Assembly: GCA_964427895.1 (NCBI GenBank)
Contig: CAYRUZ010000003.1
Location: 1 to 64,000 of the forward strand
Length of the DNA: 64,000 bases
Origin: CAYRUZ01 sp964427895
GTDB taxonomy: Bacteria; Patescibacteriota; Gracilibacteria; Peribacterales; Peribacteraceae
Direction: 5' to 3'
A program made the position numbers and the translations under genes. A model generated the notes under the pieces. It did not search any database and had not been told where the DNA came from. It saw only the letters and a program-made list of their open reading frames with translations. Positions 44,470 through 53,173 of the stretch are shown here, in pieces. Each line of letters starts with the position of its first letter. Positions within the stretch are counted from its first letter, which is position 1.

Positions 44470-45306
44470 TCAGTGCATCTCTCTGGCTTTCACCTCTTTG
44501 AGGAAGGACGCTGTAGATTCAGCGCTCACGGCAAGAGGCTGCGAGAGCTTCCATAGTACTTCGAATTGCGTAAGAAGCATTTGAGCCAGTTCGGCACTCT
44601 CAATAATGAAACCAAATGCCTCCCGTCGCGAAGAAATAAATGCGACCTTGTTGCCGTAGATCCAGTATCCCATAGAACAATCGACGCCCTGCGGGGCTAT
44701 GCGAATCTCACGGCGGAATGCATCACCGACACCCAAATACGGATGCATGGCAACATCGACCACCTGTTTCGGAGGCCATATGGCACGCGTGTAGAGATTG
44801 CTTTCGATGCGCACTTTGTTGAGATAGCGGAAAAAATCAGGATAGAGTACATCCAGCATCTGCTTGATTGGCCAGAAAGCCTGCGTCTCCATGTTCCGGT
44901 ACAGCAACATGTCTTTTAGAATGTTGCGCATCCCCTCTTCACCTTCAAATACCTGAAATGTTGGCTTGAGCAAATTAGTCGGACGTTTGGCACGCAATGC
45001 AGGCAAAAGTGTTTGGTACAGGTCGTGCTTCTGTTGAAGTGCACTGATTCGGTCCTCGAAAAGCAGCGAAATTTTTTCCGGTTCCAGCGCAACGAAGCAT
45101 TTCACTCCGCCCTGAAGCGTTTGCGTAATCAACCCACCGTCCTGAAGTCTTTTAAGCATGCCATAGAGAGACGATCTTACGGTGCCAGATTTTCTAGAAA
45201 GAGCTCCGGCGGTGCTTGCGCCATGCTCAAGAAGAGCGACATAGATGCGGATTTCTTCCGCCGTGAACCCGAGAGCCACGAGAATGTCCGTCAAGGATGA
45301 TGGCAT
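44470..45306 (-). CDS. TrmB-like regulator of the adjacent importer
   Basis: 278 aa. TrmB-type winged helix (residues about 5-70: ILVALGFTAEEIRIYVALLEHG, AGALSRKSGTVRSSLYGMLKRL) plus C-terminal degraded phospholipase-D-like domain (FEGEEGMRNILKDMLLY; strands MGYWIYGNKVAFISSR). Lower GC than its left neighbours. Start at 45306; promoter TTGATT-N16-TATAAT lies at 45333-45360 on this strand. An 18-base operator sits between the promoter and the start codon, and a second copy precedes the divergent importer, so it probably controls both. Confidence 0.82.
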   Translation of the reverse strand: MPSSLTDILVALGFTAEEIRIYVALLEHGASTAGALSRKSGTVRSSLYGMLKRLQDGGLITQTLQGGVKCFVALEPEKISLLFEDRISALQQKHDLYQTLLPALRAKRPTNLLKPTFQVFEGEEGMRNILKDMLLYRNMETQAFWPIKQMLDVLYPDFFRYLNKVRIESNLYTRAIWPPKQVVDVAMHPYLGVGDAFRREIRIAPQGVDCSMGYWIYGNKVAFISSRREAFGFIIESAELAQMLLTQFEVLWKLSQPLAVSAESTASFLKEVKAREMH

Positions 45307-45308
45307 GT

Positions 45309-45326
45309 TGTCGCGTAACGACGACA
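45309..45326. promoter_or_regulatory. Operator copy 1 (TGTCGC-N6-ACGACA)
   Basis: Inverted repeat TGTCGC-N6-ACGACA, one mismatch from perfect, between the -10 box and the start codon of the TrmB-like gene, i.e. at the expected transcription start. Same half-site and spacing as the copy at 45375. Confidence 0.7.
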
Positions 45327-45332
45327 CTATTT

Positions 45333-45360
45333 ATTATAGACAAAATAGAAATAAAATCAA
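45333..45360 (-). promoter_or_regulatory. Promoter of the TrmB-like regulator
   Basis: On the minus strand TTGATT (45355-45360), 16-base spacer, perfect TATAAT (45333-45338). Confidence 0.7.
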
Positions 45361-45374
45361 GAAACTGTATTTAG

Positions 45375-45392
45375 TGTCGCGCATTTGCGACA
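45375..45392. promoter_or_regulatory. Operator copy 2 (TGTCGC-N6-GCGACA)
   Basis: Perfect inverted repeat with 6-bp arms, 15 bases before the ATG of the substrate-binding protein and just after an AT-rich -10-like TATTTA (45368-45373). Position fits a repressor site for the importer operon. Confidence 0.72.
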
Positions 45393-45407
45393 TACCCCAA
45401 TTCTACC

Positions 45408-46409
45408 ATGCTACGCGCTCATCTATACATCATTACCACCCTATGCCTCTGTCTTGCCGCATGCAGCAATTCCGCAGTGGAAACTGCTTCGGGGGGGAAA
45501 GAACACATCACCGTCGGACTTCAAACATCGCCCGCGATGGCCGTCGTGATGGTGGCAAAAGACAAAGGGTTTTTTGACTCACAACAATTAGATGTCGAGT
45601 TGAAAGAGTTCACAGCAGGCAAATTTGCTCTCGAAGCTTTTCTTGCAGGATCACTCGATTACGCTGTTTCGGGTGATGTCCCGGTCACGCTTGCCTCCCT
45701 TCAGGGGCACCGATTTATCGTCCCAGCCCAAGTCGTTCGGGAAACAAGAAATGAAGTCCGAGTCGTTGCACGAGCGGACGAGCATGCGACATCGGCAAAG
45801 GACTTTTTCTCCGCCAAGAAACGGAGGCTCGCAACGTCCATTGGAGGCGGCCCCGAATTTTTCACCTATGAATTTCTCCGTAAAAACGCCATCGCCCCCG
45901 ACGAGGTGGAAATCATCAGCCAGAAGCCAGGAGACATGCCAGCCGCGCTCGCGAGCGGGAGCGTCGACGCAATCGCTATTTTTGACCCCTTTGCTTATCT
46001 TGCCGAAAAACAACTAGGCAAGGATGGGGTGACATTCAAAGAGCCTACTGTGTACTCCGAAGTGTACGTACTTGAAGCACACGAAGGAGCGCGCGATAAC
46101 CCGGAACAGGTGGAAAAGATCCTCCGGGCACTAAAGGATGCGGAAGAATTCATCGAACAATCACCCGAAGAAGCGAAAGAAGTCGTAATGAAGTATACAA
46201 ATCTCGACCGAGCGACGGTGGACAGCATTTGGTCGAGCTTTGATTTCCGGATTGGACTGACCGATGCCCTGCCGGCGTACCTGCAAAGGGAGGCCAGCTG
46301 GGCGAAGGAAACTGGTAAAACCGACGCTCATTCGGTTATGCCGGACATAGAATCCCTCATTTGGCCGGATGCGCTTCGTCGTATCGCCCCCGACAGCATC
46401 GAACTATGA
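45408..46409 (+). CDS. ABC importer substrate-binding lipoprotein (SsuA/NMT1-like)
   Basis: 333 aa. Lipobox LCLCLAACSNS gives a lipid-anchored protein. The NMT1/SsuA-like fold follows: VGLQTSPAMAVVMVAKDKGFF, the KFALEAFLAGSLDYAVSGDVPV loop, and GSVDAIAIFDPFAYLAEKQLG. Related proteins bind sulphonates, nitrate, taurine or pyrimidine precursors; the substrate here is not clear. First gene of an importer operon with ATGA overlaps at both following junctions. Confidence 0.88.
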   Translation: MLRAHLYIITTLCLCLAACSNSAVETASGGKEHITVGLQTSPAMAVVMVAKDKGFFDSQQLDVELKEFTAGKFALEAFLAGSLDYAVSGDVPVTLASLQGHRFIVPAQVVRETRNEVRVVARADEHATSAKDFFSAKKRRLATSIGGGPEFFTYEFLRKNAIAPDEVEIISQKPGDMPAALASGSVDAIAIFDPFAYLAEKQLGKDGVTFKEPTVYSEVYVLEAHEGARDNPEQVEKILRALKDAEEFIEQSPEEAKEVVMKYTNLDRATVDSIWSSFDFRIGLTDALPAYLQREASWAKETGKTDAHSVMPDIESLIWPDALRRIAPDSIEL

Positions 46410-47167
46410 GAACATCATGGAAAAATATCGGCTCGTCGGTTATTTCCACTATGACACTCCTGCTACTGTGGGAAGCCATGTCCCGGTCGGGGCATATCAA
46501 TGCGCTGCTGTTTCCGCCACCATCGAAAGTTGCTGCAGCACTTTGGCAAATGATTGTGGGCGGCATGCTCATCACTGACATCATCGCAAGCGGATGGCGG
46601 GTGCTTGCGGGCGTCACGCTCGGAGCAGTCGCGGGCACGGCAGTAGGACTAGCGACCGGAAGGCTGCCACTCCTCGATAGGAGCCTATCGCCGGTCATCC
46701 ATCTGTTACGGCCCTTGCCGCCGGTGGCAATCATTCCACTCATCATCGTCTGGTGGGGCATAGGAGATGCAGGAAAAATCTTTTCCATCGGGCTCGCGGT
46801 CTTTTTCCCCGTGTGGCTGAATGCGCATTCAGGCTCCCGGAGCATCGCACAGGAGTATGTCTGGACCGCGAGTCTGCTCACTCGCTCACCGATGAAAATA
46901 TGGGCAAACGTCATCTTTCCAGCTGCATTACCGTTCATCATTGCTGGTGTACGTGCAGGCATTGCAACAGCGTTTGTCATGGTGTTCGTGTCCGAATTGG
47001 CGGGAGCGGAAAAGGGTCTCGGCTATCGCATCTCCATCACGCAGCTTGCATACAGGGTCGACCAGATGATGGCCGGACTAGCTGCCCTCGCCCTGCTTAG
47101 TGCGACAATCGACCGCACATTCACGCTTGCAACGCGACGATTATTCCCATGGCTATCTCCTGTATGA
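46406..47167 (+). CDS. ABC importer permease (SsuC-like)
   Basis: 253 aa, about six membrane helices. Binding-protein-dependent permease: PLIIVWWGIGDAGKIFSIGL and EYVWTASLLTRSPMKIWANVIFPAALPFIIAGVR contain the EAA-type loop that contacts the ATPase. Start at 46406, overlapping the previous stop (ATGA). Confidence 0.9.
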   Translation: MRTSWKNIGSSVISTMTLLLLWEAMSRSGHINALLFPPPSKVAAALWQMIVGGMLITDIIASGWRVLAGVTLGAVAGTAVGLATGRLPLLDRSLSPVIHLLRPLPPVAIIPLIIVWWGIGDAGKIFSIGLAVFFPVWLNAHSGSRSIAQEYVWTASLLTRSPMKIWANVIFPAALPFIIAGVRAGIATAFVMVFVSELAGAEKGLGYRISITQLAYRVDQMMAGLAALALLSATIDRTFTLATRRLFPWLSPV

Positions 47168-47817
47168 GTACAGCAATCGAAACCCGCGGCCTCATCGTAA
47201 AACGTAGTGACCGTATCGTTCTCTCCGAGATCGACATGCAGATTGAAGAAGGCGAGTCTGTGGCGATTGTGGGCAAATCGGGAGCGGGCAAATCTACGCT
47301 CCTCCACGCACTTGCCGGGCACCTGTCATATGCGGGGGCTGTCCGCATTCCCTGCAACGTCAGCATGGTATTTCAACAGCATGTACTTTTCCCGTGGCTC
47401 ACCGTAGAACGTAATGTGGCCTTCGGACTGACGATGGATAAAGAGGCAATGAGAGAATGGACACGCGAATGCCTTGATATAGCTGGACTCGGGCACAAAT
47501 CCCGCGCATATCCAGCAACGCTGTCTGGCGGAGAACAACAGCGCGTGGCGATCGCACGGGCCATCGCCCATAGACCGGACGTGTTATTAATGGATGAGCC
47601 GTTCGGCTCACTTGATGCACTGACGCGCGAAATGATGCAGCAGTGGCTCGTTGTGCTCCGTGCGGAACGCAAAATCACCACTCTTATCGTGACGCACGAC
47701 ATAGACGAGGCGATAAAGCTCGGCGATCGCGCGCTCGTAATGCGAGACAACCACATCGTTGCAAATCTCAATACTTCAATGGAAAACGCGAAGGAAGCGA
47801 TCCGTACGATGTTGTAA
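47164..47817 (+). CDS. ABC importer ATPase (SsuB-like)
   Basis: 217 aa. Walker A GKSGAGKST, Q-loop VFQQHVLFPWLTV, signature LSGGEQQRVAIARAI, Walker B VLLMDEPFGSLD and switch His in VTHDIDEA are all present. Start at 47164 (ATGA overlap with the permease). Its stop lies 3 bases before the left direct repeat of the island. Confidence 0.93.
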   Translation: MSTAIETRGLIVKRSDRIVLSEIDMQIEEGESVAIVGKSGAGKSTLLHALAGHLSYAGAVRIPCNVSMVFQQHVLFPWLTVERNVAFGLTMDKEAMREWTRECLDIAGLGHKSRAYPATLSGGEQQRVAIARAIAHRPDVLLMDEPFGSLDALTREMMQQWLVVLRAERKITTLIVTHDIDEAIKLGDRALVMRDNHIVANLNTSMENAKEAIRTML

Positions 47818-47820
47818 ATG

Positions 47821-47833
47821 TGGCAGCCCCACG
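47821..47833. repeat. Left attachment-site repeat
   Basis: TGGCAGCCCCACG, identical to 54294-54306. On the minus strand this is the last 13 bases of tRNA-Glu, CGTGGGGCTGCCA. The plus frame after it reads W-Q-P-H then a short tail to a stop at 47863-47865, which is how the recombinase frame would end in an excised circle. Confidence 0.8.
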
Positions 47834-48014
47834 ACTTTCTCAAACAGGTGTCTTTGAGGCGATGATCCACTGGTACGAAGTACTAAGAAATATCACAAAT
47901 GTCGCAGTTCTAAGCTGTTATTGAGTGATTAATATTCGAATAATAAATTTTCACATATGTATTAGTCGAAATTATATTGCATATATATATTAAATATGTA
48001 TACTGAAGATCACT

Positions 48015-48233
48015 ATGAAAACTGAATCAAACAGTGAAAGATTTCGCCGATTAGCCTCTACTCGTACAAATACGATCTTAGATAAGATTCGTATTCTGGG
48101 TAACTGCGCTAATCGTGGAATGTACAGCTACACGGATGAGGAAGTGCAGAAGATTTTTGGGATCATCGAGAAGGAATTAAAGGACACAAAGGCAAAGTTT
48201 ACGCCCAAGCGGGCACGTAAATTCTCCCTCTAA
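48015..48233 (+). CDS. Small protein upstream of the GHKL ATPase
   Basis: 72 aa, not recognised. Basic and helical (SERFRRLASTRTNTILDKIRILGNCANRG, then YSYTDEEVQKIFGIIEKELKDTKAKF). Probably a small partner of the following ATPase, only 17 bases away. TATACT (47999-48004) ends 10 bases before the ATG, in a very AT-rich promoter region. Confidence 0.65.
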   Translation: MKTESNSERFRRLASTRTNTILDKIRILGNCANRGMYSYTDEEVQKIFGIIEKELKDTKAKFTPKRARKFSL

Positions 48234-48250
48234 TCTCCCCCCCTAACTTC

Positions 48251-50632
48251 ATGCAGCCCAAGGATCTCTGCCTACAACTTGTTCACGCAGATAGTGAGGA
48301 AGAAGTTATCAAAATATTGTCCAAGGCTGGTTATTGGGAGAACAATTCTGCATGGGTGCCTTTTAATAACGATGATGGAAACTGGTCAACAATAGGAAAT
48401 CAAAGCGCGAAAGCGGATTCTGCGATGGTCGAGAAAATTATCAATTCGGTGGATGCAATGTTAATGGGTGAATGCAAAGCCAGGGGCGAAGACCCTGAAT
48501 CTTCCTCTGCGCCGAGTTCCATTGAGGATGCAGTGAACAAATATTTCAATGTTCCTCGCGGTCGTCTCGCCCACATAACTGCAAATGAGCGATCTGAACT
48601 TGCCGGAAATATCAGATTGGTGGCAACAGGCAAAAAGAATACGCCGTGCTATTCCATCATTGATAAAGGTGAGGGACAGAGTCCGACTACAATGAAGCAA
48701 ACCATTTTGGCTCTTTCTCGCAGTAATAAGAACAATATTCGATTTGTTCAGGGGAAATTTCACATGGGCGGGACAGGTGTTATGAGATTTTTGGGACCAG
48801 CAAAACTACAACTCATCCTCTCACGTCGTCGCCCAGAAATTGCTCAATCCGAGGGAAGCCCACTTGGGGATGAATGGGGATTTACTATGTTGCGACGACA
48901 GACTCCAGAAAAGGGGAAATCTTCTGTCATCACGTACCTTGCACCTGAGAATGGGAAGGGACTCTTACACTTTAAAGCGGAATCACTTCCATTGTTCCCG
49001 GGGGAATATCCCGAGGCTTATGTAGAACCAATGGAATATGGAATGTTCATCAAGCTCTACGAATATGAAATGAAGGGCCTAAAAAGCCCGCTTCGTTTCG
49101 ATGCATATTACAGACTGTCAGTTTTGCTACCCACTCTTGCTCTACCGGTACGCCTTCAGGAGCGCAGAAAGGGATATAAAGCAGAGAATCCTGACAGTAC
49201 TCTTGCAGGCTTGAAAGTGCGTCTTGAAGCAGAGTCAGCAGAGAACATATTGGAGGCTGGCTTTCCTGATTCTGCGAGTCTCAAAATTGAAGGTGAGAAA
49301 ATGGGGGTAACGATTTATGTATTCAAGAAAGGCAAGGCGGTGAACTACCGCTGGGAAGAAGGAATCATTTTCACTATAAACGGCCAGACGCATGGACAAA
49401 TTAACGATCCTTTCTTTCGTCGAACCAATGTAGGTATGAGCTATCTAGCTGATTCGATACTTGTGATTTGTGATTGCTCCGAATTCAGTCTCGCATCGCG
49501 GGAAGATTTATTTATGAATAGCCGAGATCGTCTAAGTGAGGACAGCAAATTACGCGCGCCGATCGAGAGAGGCCTAGAGAAGTTAATCGCCGAACATCCG
49601 GGGTTGCGTGAGCTGAAGAACAAACGTAAACAAGAGGCTTTGGGCGAGAAGCTTGCCGATTCCAAGCCTTTTGCTGATTTGCTTAAAAAAGTAATGAAAG
49701 TGCATCCATCAATTGCACATTTATTCGCGCCCACTGGTAATCGTTTGCAAAGCCCGTTTGATTTCAAAAACGCGGGTAAGGGCGAGGAGTACAAGGGCAA
49801 AAAGTATCCAACTTATTTTAGAATTGCTAAGAAGCCAAAGACCGGAGTGGTTCAGAAACGCTGCCCTATAAATCGTACATGTCGTTTTGAGTTTGAGACT
49901 GATGTTGTAAATGATTACTTTGATCGTGATGAATTCCCAGGAACTTTCCAGTTAACAGTCGGTGGAAATCCAACGGAGGATTACAGACTTCATCTCTGGA
50001 ATGGGATCGCAAGCCTCACTGTCAAACTACCATCTGACTCTGTATCCGGTGAGTTATTGGAATTCAAGGCAAAAGTCACAGACCATACGCAGGCAGATCC
50101 TTTTTATGAGGAGTTTCAGGTCGTTTGCGAGGAAGAGAAGAAGAAAATAAAGCCACCGAAGCCAGGACCTGTACCGCCAGAACCACCCGAAGATCCCAGT
50201 CCACCCGACGATGAAGACAATTCAGAGAACCAAGAAACACCAAAAGATCTGGGGCTACCTGACGTGAAGGAAGTCCGAAAATCAGATGTAGATCTTTGGA
50301 AAGATCATAAATTCGATGAATATACAGGATTGAAGGTTATTTATGATGGAGAAGGCAGCTATCAGTTTTACATCAACATGCATAACCTTTATTTATTGCA
50401 TGAAATTAAAGCTCAGGCGTTGGCAGAACCGCAGCTTCTTGAAGCTCAATACAAATATGGGATGACACTGATTGGAATGGCACTTTTGCAAAGTAAAAGG
50501 ACAGACAAAACTGCTGTTGATGATCAGAAGCCTGAAGATGAAAACATGGAAACTACTGTAGCCTCAGTCACTCGTAGTATCGCACCGGTGCTTATACCTC
50601 TCATACATTCTCTGGGAGAAATGGAAATATGA
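48251..50632 (+). CDS. GHKL-type ATPase
   Basis: 793 aa. Bergerat-fold ATP-binding domain: N-box EKIINSVDAM (61-70), G1 box DKGEGQSP (138-145) and G2 GKFHMGGTG (168-176), followed by an S5-like middle region (about 270-330), strand-rich parts and a Pro/Glu/Asp-rich linker (about 636-680, KPGPVPPEPPEDPSPPDDED) before a helical C-terminus. Relatives of this fold include Hsp90, MutL, MORC and defence-system ATPases; this member is not assigned. Codon use and A+T content differ from the chromosome. It is encoded in the same direction as the DUF6527 gene and converges on the ubiquitin-like operon. Confidence 0.75.
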   Translation: MQPKDLCLQLVHADSEEEVIKILSKAGYWENNSAWVPFNNDDGNWSTIGNQSAKADSAMVEKIINSVDAMLMGECKARGEDPESSSAPSSIEDAVNKYFNVPRGRLAHITANERSELAGNIRLVATGKKNTPCYSIIDKGEGQSPTTMKQTILALSRSNKNNIRFVQGKFHMGGTGVMRFLGPAKLQLILSRRRPEIAQSEGSPLGDEWGFTMLRRQTPEKGKSSVITYLAPENGKGLLHFKAESLPLFPGEYPEAYVEPMEYGMFIKLYEYEMKGLKSPLRFDAYYRLSVLLPTLALPVRLQERRKGYKAENPDSTLAGLKVRLEAESAENILEAGFPDSASLKIEGEKMGVTIYVFKKGKAVNYRWEEGIIFTINGQTHGQINDPFFRRTNVGMSYLADSILVICDCSEFSLASREDLFMNSRDRLSEDSKLRAPIERGLEKLIAEHPGLRELKNKRKQEALGEKLADSKPFADLLKKVMKVHPSIAHLFAPTGNRLQSPFDFKNAGKGEEYKGKKYPTYFRIAKKPKTGVVQKRCPINRTCRFEFETDVVNDYFDRDEFPGTFQLTVGGNPTEDYRLHLWNGIASLTVKLPSDSVSGELLEFKAKVTDHTQADPFYEEFQVVCEEEKKKIKPPKPGPVPPEPPEDPSPPDDEDNSENQETPKDLGLPDVKEVRKSDVDLWKDHKFDEYTGLKVIYDGEGSYQFYINMHNLYLLHEIKAQALAEPQLLEAQYKYGMTLIGMALLQSKRTDKTAVDDQKPEDENMETTVASVTRSIAPVLIPLIHSLGEMEI

Positions 50633-50654
50633 GCAATTTCTACTGCTAGAATAG

Positions 50655-51008
50655 ATGTCGACTGTGTTAAAAGCCGTTCGTAAATTACTGCGCTATATCA
50701 AAAAGAGATTTGTGCAGAAGCGCAGGACGTCTTTCGATGGCTTTGAATATTCAGAAAATATGCCGGATTCAAATTTGGCAGAGGGTAGATTCGTGCTTAC
50801 CGGTAGCTCTGAGAAGTCCAAATGGATTTCATTCAAATGCCCGTGTGGATGCGGGGAAATAATCTCTCTGAACCTTATGGAAAGTCATTACCCTGTGTGG
50901 TCGGTCACCTCAAACAAGAAAGGCATTACGGTATATCCATCTGTCGATTCAACAACGTGTGGCAGTCACTTTTGGATTCGCGACAATCAAATCTCTTGGG
51001 TTTCTTAA
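50655..51008 (+). CDS. DUF6527 putative zinc-binding protein
   Basis: 117 aa. After a basic N-terminus the core reads WISFKCPCGCGEIISLNL … WSVTSNKKGITVYPSVDSTTCGSHFWIRDNQISW. The CPCGCG and CGSHFWI elements supply Cys and His residues for a metal site. In other bacteria this family is commonly encoded beside multiubiquitin/E2/E1 genes, which matches the convergent neighbour here. Its stop overlaps the end of the JAB-E1 gene by 4 bases. Confidence 0.72.
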   Translation: MSTVLKAVRKLLRYIKKRFVQKRRTSFDGFEYSENMPDSNLAEGRFVLTGSSEKSKWISFKCPCGCGEIISLNLMESHYPVWSVTSNKKGITVYPSVDSTTCGSHFWIRDNQISWVS

Positions 51009-52381
51009 TCGGCCCAGGTCAGGCCCAAGAAGTCCCTTGAATCACCCTTGCCCCACACTGCCTGCTTCATACATACGCCACAGTCCTCTTTGGGCGGTGT
51101 TGAGTTCGTGCGTATCTGACTTTCGTGAAAAAACATCAAGGTTTCCGACGATGTTCTGTCAGATCCCATGAAATCCGTAAAACGATGTAGGAGTTCGTTG
51201 ATCGCATGAGAGGCTACGCCAGTGGTGAAAGTGATCACGGCTGGATTGGGAATCCCTAGTTCCGGGGCATATCCTTCGGCTGCAAGTGCCCTCCTCTCTT
51301 CTGGTGTCCGGGATTCCAATGCAATTTGCTCAGGTGAAATGCGCTCCCGGCAGAAGAGGCACGCCGTTCCCGGCATCAAGGTCGTGACCCTGCCGTAGAT
51401 ACCACGAACTACACCACCTTCTGAATCGATCACCACGCCCGTGTCGAACACGGGGATCAGGTAGTGCAAAGCAAGTCTCACCAAGATTCCGCGCGGAAGG
51501 TGTTTATCGGTGCAGCCAAAGACAATGTCGCAATCCCGTAAAGCCTTGGCCACATCTTCTGTATTGATGTGACTCGAGAAAGAAAGGACATCCGTCTCGA
51601 CTCCGAAGCTACGGATGTGTTCTGTAAGTCTGTTAACCTTCCCCCTGCCAGCATCTGATACTCGTGATCCATACACGCGGTTGACGTTGGACACCTCAAA
51701 GTCATCACCATCGAAGATTGATATTTTCCCCACCCCTAGACGCGCAAGCTGTTCAGCCACAGCTGACCCTGTTCCGCCTGCGCCAACAATACCAACGTGA
51801 AGACGCTTGAGGAGTCTCTGGATGTCCGGACCGAAAGCCCTTACCTGCCGATCAAATACTTCGTGAATGTCCTCCTGATCTGGAGCGTGGTCCATGAATC
51901 GAAAATACGATCCCACAAGGCGCACGCGTTCAATGGGAAGCCAGCTGCTCGAGACCCATACCCTCCCCTTAATCCGGGGCTGGGTAGATGGGCTGCTGAT
52001 GATCATGGAGCCATGAGGAATACCCGGCACTCTCTCGGCAAGGAACTCATGGAGTTTCGGGTCTTCCCGGTTATCTTGTGATGAGAAGTCTGGCACGCCG
52101 GTGGGATGCGAATGGACGAATATGACGGATGCATTCTCTGCTAGAGCTTCCTTTGCGATAGAAACGTAGGAATTTGAGCGAATAGATAGCCGGTCGATCT
52201 CTCTCACGAGGTAATCCTCGGATTTTACGGGTACGACGCGTCGAACGAGAAAACGACATTCGTTTTCGGTAATGCTCCTTCCGCACAGCAGGTATGCCCC
52301 ACCCTCCTTGGCAGGCTCGGAGTAGACAGCCCCGTGGAGAGAGGCGTAGTCCTCTTGCCGAATGGTGAGTGTGTAGCGCAT
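51005..52381 (-). CDS. JAB protease-E1 (ThiF) fusion of a ubiquitin-like system
   Basis: 458 aa. N-terminal JAMM/JAB metalloprotease (residues about 1-150) with E26 and the complete H90-x-H92-x7-S100-x2-D103 motif (HSHPTGVPDFSSQD). C-terminal E1/ThiF adenylyltransferase (about 185-458) with GIVGAGGTGSAVAEQL, FDGDDFEVSNVNR and two CxxC pairs (ACLFC, CGVC) for zinc. The JAB part would trim the ubiquitin-like protein or remove it from targets; the E1 part would activate its C-terminus with ATP. Third gene of a tight operon with the E2 and ubiquitin-like genes (6 bases from E2). Confidence 0.9.
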   Translation of the reverse strand: MRYTLTIRQEDYASLHGAVYSEPAKEGGAYLLCGRSITENECRFLVRRVVPVKSEDYLVREIDRLSIRSNSYVSIAKEALAENASVIFVHSHPTGVPDFSSQDNREDPKLHEFLAERVPGIPHGSMIISSPSTQPRIKGRVWVSSSWLPIERVRLVGSYFRFMDHAPDQEDIHEVFDRQVRAFGPDIQRLLKRLHVGIVGAGGTGSAVAEQLARLGVGKISIFDGDDFEVSNVNRVYGSRVSDAGRGKVNRLTEHIRSFGVETDVLSFSSHINTEDVAKALRDCDIVFGCTDKHLPRGILVRLALHYLIPVFDTGVVIDSEGGVVRGIYGRVTTLMPGTACLFCRERISPEQIALESRTPEERRALAAEGYAPELGIPNPAVITFTTGVASHAINELLHRFTDFMGSDRTSSETLMFFHESQIRTNSTPPKEDCGVCMKQAVWGKGDSRDFLGLTWAD

Positions 52382-52387
52382 GGCGTG

Positions 52388-52768
52388 TCAGGTAGAAGGA
52401 TGCAGCTCGCGGCGTATGAGGGAGAGAAAACTCGCGACACTGTCGGTCCCAACCCTCCACTTGTCACCGAGATGGCGCGAGAAGCGTTGCCAGTTCCGAC
52501 CCACATGGTCTTCGAAGTGTTCTGCGGCCTGCGGATAGGCGTTGGTGGCCTTTAGCTTCAGCGCAGGAGTGACGTAGAACATATCGAGGGGTGCATTCGG
52601 GTAGGAGCTAGGGATGCGGATCATGAGGTCTGTTGCACTGTGATCGAAGATCGATTCGGAAACCGGCAAATCTTTGATCACAAGACATCCATCGCTTCCT
52701 TCAGGCAGGACCGCCCATGAGTACCCCTTCTCGGCCAAGTATGATTCCTCGTCTTCAGGGAGTCGCAT
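52388..52768 (-). CDS. E2-like protein of a prokaryotic ubiquitin-like system (family E)
   Basis: 126 aa. Matches the bacterial E2/UBC family E: LPEDEESYLAEKGYSWAVLPEGSDGCLVIKDLPV, RIPSSYPNAPLDMFYVTP and GRNWQRFSRHLGDKWRVGTD. In a canonical E2 the modifier is carried on a cysteine; the only cysteine here is C28, in an early strand rather than at the usual position. Start at 52768, one base after the stop of the ubiquitin-like gene; the frame to 52801 overlaps that gene. Confidence 0.82.
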   Translation of the reverse strand: MRLPEDEESYLAEKGYSWAVLPEGSDGCLVIKDLPVSESIFDHSATDLMIRIPSSYPNAPLDMFYVTPALKLKATNAYPQAAEHFEDHVGRNWQRFSRHLGDKWRVGTDSVASFLSLIRRELHPST

Positions 52769-52769
52769 A

Positions 52770-53036
52770 TTAGGAGCCGGGATTGATGGTCTTGGGAGCA
52801 CTGTAGAAATGCATACCGTTTTCGAGCTTCACGCGCTGATCATCGGCGATCAGAACGTCGTCTGCTGGGCCGGGTACCTGCTGCCAAAGATCGCGGTCTG
52901 GACCGATGTCCGGTTCGGCAAGCTTCCGCAGTTCCGCACCGGTCATGATCTTCTTTGGTGCCTTGTACTGCTTCTTGTCGATGTGGATTACGATTGGACG
53001 CTCTGCGTCCGGTGCTGTAGGGTTGTCGTTTGCCAT
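52770..53036 (-). CDS. Ubiquitin-like protein (single multiubiquitin-family domain)
   Basis: 88 aa. One beta-grasp domain of the multiubiquitin family: IVIHIDKKQYKAPKKIMTGAELRKLA, DRDLWQQVPGPADDVLIADD, VKLENGMHFYSAPKTINPGS. Many relatives have two or more such domains; here there is one. The C-terminus is …INPGS, so a JAB enzyme could remove the final Ser to expose Gly for activation (inference). First gene of the operon with E2 and JAB-E1; divergent from the ImmR-like regulator. Confidence 0.85.
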   Translation of the reverse strand: MANDNPTAPDAERPIVIHIDKKQYKAPKKIMTGAELRKLAEPDIGPDRDLWQQVPGPADDVLIADDQRVKLENGMHFYSAPKTINPGS

Positions 53037-53114
53037 ATAGAGGAATAAAGGGGTAGAAAACGCTCTGTGGCGTGTGTCCTCAGTATCCTCGCCCTTTGGG
53101 GCATGTCAATATAC

Positions 53115-53125
53115 CGAACAGTTCG
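53115..53125. promoter_or_regulatory. Palindrome CGAAC-A-GTTCG between divergent operons
   Basis: An 11-base perfect palindrome in the region between the ubiquitin-like operon and the XRE regulator. A further CGAAC half-site occurs at 53165-53169. Likely binding site for the XRE protein (inference). Confidence 0.5.
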
Positions 53126-53173
53126 TAGGGGGAATTTGCATTTCGATATCAGTTTGGCTAACATGCGAACAAC

